13,446 nt of DNA. It comes from an uncultured Ruminococcus sp. Lineage in GTDB: Bacteria > Bacillota > Clostridia > Lachnospirales > Lachnospiraceae. Shown one piece after another: positions 1 through 6,490 of the stretch. Under the pieces are notes generated by a model, which worked only from the letters and a program-made list of their open reading frames with translations, made no database searches and had not been told where the DNA came from. The stretch is from contig CAKRLG010000036.1 in NCBI GenBank assembly GCA_934359255.1, positions 1 through 13,446 on the forward strand, read 5' to 3'. The translations under genes and the position numbers were made by a program. The number at the start of each line of letters is the position of its first letter. Within the stretch, counting starts at the first letter, position 1.

Positions 1-15
1 AAAGTACACTTTCAT
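1..15 (-). CDS. Start of a further gene, cut by the window edge
   Basis: An ATG at position 15 on the minus strand opens a frame reading MKVYF to the window edge. It is preceded by AGGTGG with 9-nt spacing, and this ribosome site overlaps the stop codon of the recombinase gene. The arrangement suggests translational coupling in one operon. Five codons do not allow a functional call. Confidence 0.35.
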
Positions 16-29
16 GTAAAACACCCACC

Positions 30-638
30 TTACAATAATTTGGCTTTTTCGTAAATTTCTGCACGATACCGAAAAGTTGATAAGGGCATATTACATTCTT
101 TCGCAGCAGACGTTCCAGTTATTTTCCCGTTTTTCCACCGCTGATACACATCGTGAAAATTATCTGGCAATCTGCTTGGTGGTCTACCGAACCGCACACC
201 TCTGGCTTTTGCCGCTGCAATACCTTCTGCCTGCCTTTGCCGAATATTTGTTCTTTCGTTTTCTGCTACAAATGACAGTACCTGCAATACAATATCTGAC
301 AGAAACGTTCCCATCAAATCTTTTCCCCGGCGAGTGTCAAGTAAAGGCATATCAAGAACCACAATATCAATTCCTTTATCTTTTGTGAGAATTCTCCACT
401 GTTCCAGTATTTCCGCATAGTTACGTCCTAAGCGATCAATACTTTTTATATAAAGAAGATCATCTTTCCGGACACGTCGAATCATTTTTCTGTATTGTGG
501 GCGCTTGAAGTCTTTTCCAGACTGTTTATCAATAAAAATATTCTTTTCTGGGATAGCCAACTCCTTCAATGCAATCAATTGCCGATCTTCGTTCTGATCC
601 CGACTACTGACACGTATATATCCAAATATATTTCCCAT
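30..638 (-). CDS. Serine recombinase, resolvase/invertase type (202 aa)
   Basis: This is a site-specific DNA recombinase that cuts and rejoins DNA through a serine-phosphodiester intermediate. The N-terminal catalytic domain (about residues 4-145) starts with GYIRVSS, where Ser11 is the expected nucleophile, and contains IDRLGRNY at 67-74 with the family's active-site arginines. The long E helix with QRQAEGIAAAKARG follows at about 134-147. GRPPS and a short helix-turn-helix (about 165-200) form the C-terminal DNA-binding part. The length fits small resolvases and invertases (about 180-210 aa), not the large serine integrases. The frame extends to 689, but the ATG at 638 has GGAGG about 9 nt upstream and starts directly at the conserved domain. 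It lies downstream of TnpV in the same direction. Whether it acts as a resolvase, an invertase or the element's transposase cannot be told. Confidence 0.92.
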   Translation of the reverse strand: MGNIFGYIRVSSRDQNEDRQLIALKELAIPEKNIFIDKQSGKDFKRPQYRKMIRRVRKDDLLYIKSIDRLGRNYAEILEQWRILTKDKGIDIVVLDMPLLDTRRGKDLMGTFLSDIVLQVLSFVAENERTNIRQRQAEGIAAAKARGVRFGRPPSRLPDNFHDVYQRWKNGKITGTSAAKECNMPLSTFRYRAEIYEKAKLL

Positions 639-671
639 CCTTGTTTCCTCCTGCATAGTCTCTGATAGGTG

Positions 672-702
672 AAAAGCTGTCTTCCCCAAAAGAAAGACAG
701 CT
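672..702 (-). terminator. Hairpin with short U-run upstream of the recombinase gene
   Basis: AGCTGTCTT (675-683) and AAGACAGCT (694-702) form a perfect 9-bp stem with a 10-nt loop. Read on the minus strand the stem is followed by four T's. It lies between the small unknown gene and the recombinase, about 34 nt before the recombinase start. It could be a weak intrinsic terminator or an attenuator limiting recombinase expression. No separate promoter for the recombinase is evident downstream of it, which favours partial read-through. Confidence 0.5.
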
Positions 703-747
703 CCCCATGTCTTCTCTGAACTTTTTCACTCTAAACTACTCTCTTAT

Positions 748-1047
748 TCAGGACAATGCTTTAAGGATCTGTTTCATGCACTTTTTCAACTTCATCCCAT
801 CTTTTAATCCCAGTCGATAAAAGAATTCCTCTGTATCTGCTCCACTGTTGAATATAGCATCACAATATTTCGTAATCGCTTCTTCCTGCTCCGGCGAAAG
901 TGAAACTATTACTTTTTCATATTCTTCCTCGACTTTATCTGGTTCTGTATCTGTTTGCTGTTTTAATTTCCAGTCCGTATATGCCTTTCCCATGTGTTCT
1001 GTTATTGCCAGATTTAAAAATTCTTCAATTTCTTTTGTCATTTTCAT
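748..1047 (-). CDS. Small acidic protein of the mobile element, unknown function (99 aa)
   Basis: I do not recognise this protein with certainty. It is charged, predicted largely helical, and has no signal peptide or membrane segment. The middle is Glu/Lys-rich (EPDKVEEEYEKV), and the C-terminus has FFYRLGLKDGMKLKKCMKQIL. A C-terminal Phe...GxxxG/L helix of this kind recalls small proteins of clostridial conjugative and mobilizable elements (DUF6809-like), but the match is only by eye. The ATG at 1047 has an AGGTGG site about 7 nt upstream; the longer frame to 1071 would need a TTG without a good site. It follows tnpV by 45 nt in the same direction, so it probably belongs to the same transcript. 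Confidence 0.7.
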   Translation of the reverse strand: MKMTKEIEEFLNLAITEHMGKAYTDWKLKQQTDTEPDKVEEEYEKVIVSLSPEQEEAITKYCDAIFNSGADTEEFFYRLGLKDGMKLKKCMKQILKALS

Positions 1048-1092
1048 AGATTCCCACCTGCTCTTTCTCAATCCTGTATCTCATTTGCCCTC

Positions 1093-1476
1093 CTATACAT
1101 ACACCAATTCGTTCAATACAATTTCCTGTGCACGATTCCTGATATTATTTGCCCTGCGAACCCATTCCATAGGATTCTGTGCTTTCAAGTCCTCTGTTAC
1201 GCCCTCAGCACTTCTCATCTGTGCTTCAATCAGCTCAAAGCGTTCCTGTGCCTGTTCATTCACATCTGCCAGATGACTGTCCAGCCTGACGGTCAGAAGA
1301 AGACAGCTATACATTCCTGATTTATGTTCTTTCAGATATTCCTTCCGTAGCATCCCCCAGCAGCCAATCGGTCTGGTTTCTTCCGGTAAGGATAACACTG
1401 GCAGATAATAATCTCCTACCAGTACATAATCCAATCCATTATTATCATCATGTATCTTTTTTCTTAATTCGCTCAT
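1093..1476 (-). CDS. tnpV: TnpV-family transposon protein (127 aa)
   Basis: The protein has the hallmarks of TnpV, an accessory protein of clostridial mobilizable transposons such as Tn4451. These are VGDYYLPVLSLPEE (20-33), then PIGCWGMLRKEYLKEHK (36-52), a LLLTVRLDSHL helix, and the conserved end EGVTEDLKAQNPMEWVRRAN (91-110) with NIRNRAQEIVLNELVYV. Its biochemical role is not established. The length agrees with the family (about 120 aa). The ATG at 1476 is chosen because GGGAGG lies about 7 nt upstream; the longer frame to 1524 begins with TTG and adds residues without family character. It starts 13 nt after the stop of the upstream small HTH-type gene, so the two are probably cotranscribed. 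Confidence 0.88.
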   Translation of the reverse strand: MSELRKKIHDDNNGLDYVLVGDYYLPVLSLPEETRPIGCWGMLRKEYLKEHKSGMYSCLLLTVRLDSHLADVNEQAQERFELIEAQMRSAEGVTEDLKAQNPMEWVRRANNIRNRAQEIVLNELVYV

Positions 1477-1489
1477 GTGCTTGCCTCCC

Positions 1490-1717
1490 TCAGATTTTCC
1501 TTTGCTCACGTAAATATGCTTCAAATATACTTCTTCGAATCAAAACTTTCTTTCCAATCTTATAGACTGCTCCAGCTTCATGTGCCATGCGAATAACAGG
1601 TTTCATTCCCAACCGGTAATACTCACACGCCATATTGTAGGTCACATAGTCATGGCTCATAAATTCCAGATCTTCATCGTCAATCTCATCTGAAAACATC
1701 CATACATTACCGCTCAT
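1490..1717 (-). CDS. Small excisionase/HTH-like protein, second of a tandem pair (75 aa)
   Basis: The protein begins MSGNVWMFSDEIDDEDLEF and continues into a short fold with YVTYNMACEYYRLGM and AGAVYKIGKKVLIRRSIF. This pattern (predicted helix-turn-helix, then a small beta wing and a final helix) resembles excisionase-type or DUF6462-like proteins common in clostridial mobile elements. It is a paralogue of the gene just upstream: AGA(V/I)Y(K/R)I, VLIRR and IF..YL are shared. Its ATG overlaps the end of that gene by 11 nt, and an AAGGAG lies within the upstream coding sequence, so translation is probably coupled. The acidic N-terminal segment is absent from the partner. A DNA-binding or recombination-directionality role is inferred, not shown. 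Confidence 0.75.
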   Translation of the reverse strand: MSGNVWMFSDEIDDEDLEFMSHDYVTYNMACEYYRLGMKPVIRMAHEAGAVYKIGKKVLIRRSIFEAYLREQRKI

Positions 1718-1976
1718 CTGTCTTCTTCTCCTTATCTTTTCCTGTTGCCGGTTCATGGAAACGTTCCAGGTAATCATCAAAAATATCACGACGAATCAGT
1801 ACCGTTCCATCAATTCTGTAAATAGCTCCTGCATCACTGGCAAGCTCTAAGAGTTTCTTATGAGAGATACTGTAAATAATCTCTGCCTGTTGATATCGCA
1901 GATACTGTCGGCGTAATTTTCTTAAATGTTCCGGAACTTCCTTCATACTTGTAATCGGTTTGTACTTTTCATTCAT
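1707..1976 (-). CDS. Small excisionase/HTH-like protein, first of a tandem pair (89 aa)
   Basis: This is a basic small protein. After a leader with MKEVPEHLRKLRRQYLRYQQ, it has a HTH-like core (AEIIYSISHKKLLELASDAGA), a wing (IYRIDGTVLIRR) and a final helix (DIFDDYLERF), then a lysine-rich tail. The layout fits excisionase-like/DUF6462-like proteins of mobile elements, which bind DNA. The ATG at 1976 is preceded by GGAGG about 8 nt upstream; the frame extension to 1991 starts with TTG. It is the first gene of the element's leftward operon and overlaps the next gene by 11 nt. I see no sigma-A promoter of good quality between it and the terminator at 2045-2081, so its transcription start is unresolved. 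Confidence 0.75.
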   Translation of the reverse strand: MNEKYKPITSMKEVPEHLRKLRRQYLRYQQAEIIYSISHKKLLELASDAGAIYRIDGTVLIRRDIFDDYLERFHEPATGKDKEKKTDER

Positions 1977-2044
1977 AATGCTTTCCTCCAAAATTAGATT
2001 TACTGTTTTACAGAAGTTGACTGCCGGAATATAACTTTTCCACG

Positions 2045-2081
2045 AAAAAAAGCACCTCTTAGATCAACTCTAAGAAGTGCT
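2045..2081 (-). terminator. Intrinsic terminator of the greA-lysS transcript
   Basis: A 13-bp stem is formed by 2051-2063 and 2069-2081 with a 5-nt loop. On the minus strand it is followed by a run of seven T's (2045-2051). The only imperfect pair is a G-U wobble in minus-strand RNA but an A-C mismatch in plus-strand RNA, which supports leftward transcription. It lies about 140 nt after the lysS stop and before the mobile-element genes. Confidence 0.88.
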
Positions 2082-2158
2082 CTTGCTTCATTGCCAAACC
2101 CGTGTCTTTCCACCTGAAATTCGTCATGCTTCATAACGATTCATTATTATCCCAAATT

Positions 2159-2180
2159 TTGTTGTCAAATTGTTGTCAAA
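2159..2180. repeat. Tandem 11-bp direct repeat between lysS and the mobile element
   Basis: TTGTTGTCAAA occurs twice back to back (2159-2169 and 2170-2180), 41 nt from the lysS stop. On the minus strand it reads TTTGACAACAA-type repeats. Short tandem direct repeats of this size at an element edge can be arm-type binding sites for a tyrosine integrase, but no such integrase gene is visible in the window, so the role is only a suggestion. Confidence 0.55.
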
Positions 2181-2221
2181 TGCGGTCTGACATCATGGTT
2201 TTAGACATTTTATATTTAATT

Positions 2222-4261
2222 TTAGTACAGCTTTGCACCAGCCGGAATGTGGTTATCAACCATCAGAAGATGAAGTTTTTCTTCTCCTTCTTCTTCGTGG
2301 ATTGCACTAAGCAACATACCACAGGATTCAATTCCCATCATAGCTCTTGGAGGCAGATTTGTGATAGCGATCAGTGTCTTGCCTACCAGTTCTTCTGGCT
2401 CGTAATAAGCGTGAATACCGCTTAAAATCGTACGATCTGTGCCTGTTCCGTCATCCAGAGTGAACTGCAGAAGCTTCTTGGATTTCTTAACAGCTTCACA
2501 TGCTTTTACCTTTACAGCTCTGAAATCAGACTTGCTAAAAGTATCGAAATCTACAAATTCTTCGAATAACGGCTCCACTTTTACCTTAGAGAAATCGATC
2601 ACTTCTTCTTTCTCCGGTGCAGCTTCAGAAGTGCTGTTTGTTGTCTTGGAAACTTTCTTATCAGCGTCCAGTGACTTCATTGTCGGGAACAGAAGTACAT
2701 CTCTGATGGCCTGGCTGTCTGTCAGCAGCATAACCAGACGGTCGATACCGTATCCGATACCACCTGTCGGAGGCATACCGATCTCCAGGGCGTTCAGGAA
2801 GTCTTCGTCTGTATGGTTGGCTTCGTCATCACCTGCTGCAAATGCTTCTTCCTGTGCTGCGAAACGTTCTCTCTGATCGATCGGATCGTTCAGCTCGGAG
2901 TATGCATTACACATTTCCCATGTGTTGATAAACAGCTCGAAACGTTCTACCTTGGTCGGATCGGAAGGTTTCTTCTTGGTCAGCGGTGAGATCTCGATCG
3001 GATGATCCATGATAAAGGTCGGCTGGATCAGTTCCTTCTCGCAGAACTCTTCGAAGAACAGGTTGATGATATCACCTTTTTTGTGGCGCTCTTCGTATGC
3101 GATATGATGTTCTTCTGCCAGTTTTTTTGCAGCTTCATCGTCTGCAACCTGGTCAAAATCGATACCTGCATATTTTTTGATGGCATCGTTCATGGTCAGA
3201 CGTTCAAATGGTTTTCCAAGATCGATCTCGATACCATTGTAGGAGATCTTTGTAGAACCGCAGACTTTTTCTGCCAGATAACGGAACATGGATTCGGTCA
3301 GTTCCATCATACCTTCATAATCAGTATATGCCTGATACAGCTCCATCAGGGTGAATTCCGGGTTGTGACGGGTGTCCACACCTTCATTACGGAATACTCG
3401 TCCGATCTCGAACACTCTCTCCAGACCACCAACGATCAGTCTCTTCAGGTACAATTCCAGAGAAATACGCAGTTTTACATCTTCGTTCAGTGCATTGTAA
3501 TGTGTCTCGAACGGTCTTGCCGCAGCACCACCTGCATTTGCAACCAGCATCGGAGTCTCTACTTCCATAAAGTCACGTCCGGAAAGGAAGTTACGGATCT
3601 CTTTGAGAATCTGAGAACGTTTGATAAATACTTTCTTGCTTTCCTGGTTCATGATCAGGTCTACATATCTCTGACGATAACGGGTATCTGTATCGGTCAG
3701 ACCATGGAATTTCTCAGGAAGGATCTGTAAACTCTTGGATAACAGCGTCATTTTCTCTGCATGGATAGAAATCTCACCGGTTCTTGTTCTGAATGCAAAT
3801 CCTTCCAGACCGAAGATATCGCCAATATCAGATTTTTTAAAGTCTGCGTAGGAATCGGTGCCAATGGCATCTCTTGCCACGTATACCTGAATATTGCCCT
3901 GCAGATCCTGAATATTACAGAAAGAAGCTTTTCCCATCACTCTCTTGAACATCATACGGCCTGCTACGGCTACATGAATCGGGTTTGCATCCATGATGCT
4001 TCTTCTTTCTTCATAGTCTTTCTTCAGAACTTCTTTTTTCTGTTCTTCATCCAGACCTTCTACTTCCGGTTCCTTATGGTCTTTGAGAAGTTCCGCTTCG
4101 TGTGCTTCATAAATCTCTTTTACCTCAAGGGAATGATGTGTCTGGTTAAATTTGGTAATCTGGAACGGGTCTTTACCATTTGCCTGCAGTTCTGCCAGTT
4201 TTTCACGGCGCACCTTTAATAACTGATTCGTATCCTGCTCCTGCTTCTTCTGTTCTGCCAC
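2222..4261 (-). CDS. lysS: Lysyl-tRNA synthetase, class II, with C-terminal tRNA-binding (EMAP/Trbp111-like) domain (679 aa)
   Basis: This cytosolic enzyme charges tRNA-Lys with lysine using ATP. Order: helical start (1-45), a charged segment (about 57-90) not usual in short bacterial LysRS, OB-fold anticodon-binding domain (about 95-182), class II core (about 187-527) with motif 1 around [10 protein letters not shown] (228-237), motif 2 [20 protein letters not shown] (284-303) and motif 3 GGIGYGIDR (500-508), a linker, and a C-terminal OB-fold (about 568-679) ending with IPAGAK. The family norm is about 490-510 aa; the C-terminal domain resembles that of MetRS and Trbp111 and should raise tRNA affinity. 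I chose the GTG at 4261: AGGAG lies 8 nt upstream, whereas the GTG at 4270 directly abuts that site. It follows greA by 91 nt in the same direction. Confidence 0.97.
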   Translation of the reverse strand: MAEQKKQEQDTNQLLKVRREKLAELQANGKDPFQITKFNQTHHSLEVKEIYEAHEAELLKDHKEPEVEGLDEEQKKEVLKKDYEERRSIMDANPIHVAVAGRMMFKRVMGKASFCNIQDLQGNIQVYVARDAIGTDSYADFKKSDIGDIFGLEGFAFRTRTGEISIHAEKMTLLSKSLQILPEKFHGLTDTDTRYRQRYVDLIMNQESKKVFIKRSQILKEIRNFLSGRDFMEVETPMLVANAGGAAARPFETHYNALNEDVKLRISLELYLKRLIVGGLERVFEIGRVFRNEGVDTRHNPEFTLMELYQAYTDYEGMMELTESMFRYLAEKVCGSTKISYNGIEIDLGKPFERLTMNDAIKKYAGIDFDQVADDEAAKKLAEEHHIAYEERHKKGDIINLFFEEFCEKELIQPTFIMDHPIEISPLTKKKPSDPTKVERFELFINTWEMCNAYSELNDPIDQRERFAAQEEAFAAGDDEANHTDEDFLNALEIGMPPTGGIGYGIDRLVMLLTDSQAIRDVLLFPTMKSLDADKKVSKTTNSTSEAAPEKEEVIDFSKVKVEPLFEEFVDFDTFSKSDFRAVKVKACEAVKKSKKLLQFTLDDGTGTDRTILSGIHAYYEPEELVGKTLIAITNLPPRAMMGIESCGMLLSAIHEEEGEEKLHLLMVDNHIPAGAKLY

Positions 4262-4352
4262 CTTTGTCACTCCTTCTTTTCTGCTGCGATGCGTCTGCTT
4301 CTTATTCTAAAGCAGCGCTTCTGATCTTTTCCGATAGTTACTTGTTTATTAC

Positions 4353-4838
4353 TCAGATATTTCTTTCGATCTTCAGAACTTTATACTGCATGATGTCTCC
4401 GTCAGCAAGCTCTACATCTACTACATCACCCTGTTTTGCTCCGATCAGAGCTTTTCCGACAGGAGATTCATTGGAGATTTTTCCCTGCAGGCTGTTTGCT
4501 TCTGTGGAACCAACCAGCTGAAAATCCATCTCTTCATCGTATTCCATATCCAGAACTTTTACTTTGCAGCCAACGTTGATCTTACCTTCGTCAACTTCAT
4601 CTTCTACAACAACTTCTGCATTTTTCAGGATCTTCTCAATCTCTTCAATACGAAGTTCAATATCTCTCTGTTCATCTTTTGCTGCATCGTACTCTGCATT
4701 TTCGGAAAGGTCGCCCTGTTCTCTGGCTTCCTTGATTTTTTCTGCTACTTCTTTTCTTTTTACAACCTTCAGGTCATGTAATTCATCTTCCAGTTTTTTC
4801 AGTCCGGCATATGTGAGTAAGTTTTTCTTTGCTTCCAT
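4353..4838 (-). CDS. greA: Transcription elongation factor GreA (161 aa)
   Basis: GreA binds RNA polymerase through the secondary channel and stimulates cleavage of backtracked RNA so that stalled complexes resume. The N-terminal coiled coil (about 8-78) carries the tip motif GDLSENAEYDAAK, with Asp43 and Glu46 corresponding to the metal-coordinating acidic pair of the family. The C-terminal FKBP-like domain (about 82-161) includes SPVGKALIGAKQGDVV. The length is the family norm (about 158-160). The ATG at 4838 has AAAGGA upstream and matches the usual GreA N-terminus. It is the first gene of the greA-lysS transcription unit, preceded by a consensus promoter and a leader of about 208 nt. Pairing of greA with lysS is common in Firmicutes. 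Confidence 0.97.
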   Translation of the reverse strand: MEAKKNLLTYAGLKKLEDELHDLKVVKRKEVAEKIKEAREQGDLSENAEYDAAKDEQRDIELRIEEIEKILKNAEVVVEDEVDEGKINVGCKVKVLDMEYDEEMDFQLVGSTEANSLQGKISNESPVGKALIGAKQGDVVDVELADGDIMQYKVLKIERNI

Positions 4839-4861
4839 GTTTCTACGTTTCCTTTCTTTCC

Positions 4862-4887
4862 GTGATCATCTGACACGGTATGATCAC
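4862..4887 (-). other. Hairpin in the greA leader, just upstream of the ribosome site
   Basis: GTGATCAT (4862-4869) and ATGATCAC (4880-4887) are perfect 8-bp inverted repeats with a 10-nt loop, ending about 24 nt before the greA ATG. No U-run follows on the minus strand, so it is not an intrinsic terminator. It could affect mRNA stability or greA translation, or be a protein-binding palindrome. Confidence 0.5.
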
Positions 4888-5052
4888 TCTTTATTTCTAT
4901 TTTATTTTCTGCGTTAGATTATGTCCCTTATTTATAGATATTACACGTTTTTACATTGCATACCAGAAACTTCCATTCACCTTCACTTCACTATGGATTC
5001 TGTGCTTTCCGGTACTTGAAGAACTTGTTTTTCTCCCTTGTGCAATCACAGT

Positions 5053-5081
5053 ATTATAAAGGAAACGCGTGAAAATGTCAA
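5053..5081 (-). promoter_or_regulatory. Perfect-consensus sigma-A promoter of greA-lysS
   Basis: On the minus strand, TTGACA (5076-5081) is followed after exactly 17 nt by TATAAT (5053-5058). The expected start of transcription is near 5046, giving a leader of about 208 nt before greA. Both hexamers match the consensus exactly, so strong constitutive transcription is expected. I searched the leader by eye for the T-box sequence GGTGG-ACCGCG and did not find it. Confidence 0.9.
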
Positions 5082-5178
5082 CCATTCCGGAAGTTTTCGT
5101 CTGTTGATTCTCCCCTTGTGTTACTGATCACTCCGTTCTCACTGACACGTTTCGCAATACACAAACTTTTAATTCTGA

Positions 5179-6138
5179 TCAGTTCCACCCTTCCAGCAAC
5201 TGTTCCAGTTCTTCCATGCTTTGTACTTCATTCACTGCTGCCCGAAGCTGTGCCGAGTGTGGATACCCTGCTGTATACCATGCCACATGTTTTCGCATCT
5301 CACGCATCGCTGTAAGCTCGCTCTTATACTTCATCTGCAGGCTGGCATGGCGCTGAATCATCTCTTTTACTTCAGAAAGTTCAGGTTTCTTCGGCACTGT
5401 GCCGTGTTCCAGATATTCTGCCGTCTGTGCGAAGATCCACGGATTCCCCTGCGCAGCCCGGCCGATCATCACACCGTCGCATCCGGTTTCTTCCAGAAGT
5501 GCTTTTGCTTTCTGTGGTGAATCCACATCTCCATTTCCGATCACCGGAATGGACACAGCTTCTTTTACTTTTCGGATGATTTCCCAGTCTGCTTTTCCGG
5601 AATAGAACTGCTGTCGTGTCCGTCCGTGAACCGCAATCGCAGCTGCCCCACTGTCCTCGATGATCTTTGCGATCTCCACCGCATTCACATGATCCTCGTC
5701 AAATCCTTTTCGTATCTTCACCGTCAATGGCTTCTTGATCGCTTTTGCCATCGCCGTTACGATCTCACGGACCAGTTCTGGATTTTTCATTAATGCGGAT
5801 CCCTCACCATTATTAACCACTTTCGGCACCGGGCATCCCATGTTGACATCCAGAATATCAAACGGCTTTTCTTCGATTTGCTTTGCCATCTCACTCATGA
5901 TCTTCGGGTCTGAGCCGAAAAGCTGCAATGATACAGGCCGCTCTTCCGGCAGGATCCGCATCAGTTCCTGTGTATTCTTATTCTTATAATAAATGGCCTT
6001 GGCACTGACCATCTCCATGCACAGAAGTCCTACACCCTGTTCTTTGCACAGGAGACGAAATGGCAGGTCTGTTACACCTGCCATCGGAGCCAGAACCACA
6101 GGGTTCGGTAATGTTACATTTCCAATCTGAAGTTTCAT
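5179..6138 (-). CDS. dusB: tRNA-dihydrouridine synthase B (319 aa)
   Basis: This FMN enzyme reduces uridine to dihydrouridine in the D-loop of tRNAs using NADPH. It is a TIM barrel: APMAGVTDLPFR (17-28) begins the FMN site, DVNMGCPVPKV (97-107) carries the catalytic Cys102, KIRKGF (141-146), HGRTRQQFYSG (171-181) and GNGD (201-204) line the flavin and substrate pocket, and GRAAQGNPWIF (226-236) is the phosphate-binding loop. A helical domain (about 245-319) completes it. The length matches DusB and NifR3-type proteins. The ATG overlaps the stop of the preceding DUF6145-like gene (ATGA, 4 nt) and has GGAGGAAGG just upstream, so translation is coupled. About 340 nt separate it from greA, which has its own promoter. 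Confidence 0.96.
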   Translation of the reverse strand: MKLQIGNVTLPNPVVLAPMAGVTDLPFRLLCKEQGVGLLCMEMVSAKAIYYKNKNTQELMRILPEERPVSLQLFGSDPKIMSEMAKQIEEKPFDILDVNMGCPVPKVVNNGEGSALMKNPELVREIVTAMAKAIKKPLTVKIRKGFDEDHVNAVEIAKIIEDSGAAAIAVHGRTRQQFYSGKADWEIIRKVKEAVSIPVIGNGDVDSPQKAKALLEETGCDGVMIGRAAQGNPWIFAQTAEYLEHGTVPKKPELSEVKEMIQRHASLQMKYKSELTAMREMRKHVAWYTAGYPHSAQLRAAVNEVQSMEELEQLLEGWN

Positions 6139-6482
6139 CCTTCCTCCCCGTCTTCCATCTCTTCCCCAAGGAAGAATACCCGGTAATACATCTCCAGAGA
6201 TGCCAACAGCTCCTGTTTTTCTTTCCGGATCTGTTTGATGCGCAGTACGCTGCCAATCTCATCATACATCGCATCCGCATCCAGCGCTTCTGTCTTGAAT
6301 TCCAGGTTTCCGTCTTCGTCAAATTCCAGGGTCAGGATACCGCCGATCTCCTCGGTATACATCACACAGAGAATCTGCAGTTCTTCTTTTACCTGCTGTG
6401 GCAGGGCGTCAAAATCCGGATTAAAATAATATTTCTGTTCGTAGGCACTGGCGCCACACAAAACGATTCGATCTGCGTACAT
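6135..6482 (-). CDS. DUF6145-like small conserved protein (115 aa)
   Basis: The function is unknown. The protein starts MYADRIVLCGASAYEQKYYF, has a central segment LPQQVKEELQILCVMYTEE followed by a beta-rich stretch (GGILTLEFDEDGNLEF), then a long charged helix (about 78-100) and an acidic tail. I recall this pattern as DUF6145, seen in Lachnospiraceae, but could not check. There is no signal peptide or membrane helix. Its ribosome site (AGGAGG, 4 nt from the ATG) overlaps the birA stop region, and its stop overlaps the dusB start by 4 nt. The tight coupling makes a role linked to translation or tRNA modification possible, but this is only context. Confidence 0.85.
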   Translation of the reverse strand: MYADRIVLCGASAYEQKYYFNPDFDALPQQVKEELQILCVMYTEEIGGILTLEFDEDGNLEFKTEALDADAMYDEIGSVLRIKQIRKEKQELLASLEMYYRVFFLGEEMEDGEEG

Positions 6483-6490
6483 CTTTCCTC

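Larger units (their letters stand above)
1..2044. mobile_element. Right-hand part of a TnpV/serine-recombinase mobile element next to lysS
   Basis: Five small minus-strand genes (two tandem HTH-type proteins, TnpV, an unknown and a serine recombinase) sit downstream of lysS and contrast with the housekeeping genes to the right. TnpV is known from Tn4451-type and related clostridial mobilizable elements, and serine recombinases move or resolve such elements, so I infer an integrated element or its remnant. The left end lies outside the window. The right end is not proven; it should lie between the first gene start (1976) and the lysS stop (2222), and I place it provisionally at the terminator. 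No terminal repeat or target duplication can be tested because only one end is visible. Confidence 0.6.

Noticed and set aside
2130..2180. Minus-strand promoter from the TTGACA boxes inside the 11-bp tandem repeat
   Set aside because: Neither box has a good -10 hexamer at 16-18 nt; the TAATAA-like sequence is at only about 13 nt.
3002..3730. 242-codon plus-strand open frame inside lysS
   Set aside because: It is the antisense shadow of a well-supported synthetase gene, without a ribosome site or family character. The other plus-strand frames across the window are rejected likewise.
4839..5046. T-box riboswitch before greA-lysS
   Set aside because: No GGTGG-ACCGCG T-box sequence and no terminator with U-run before greA.
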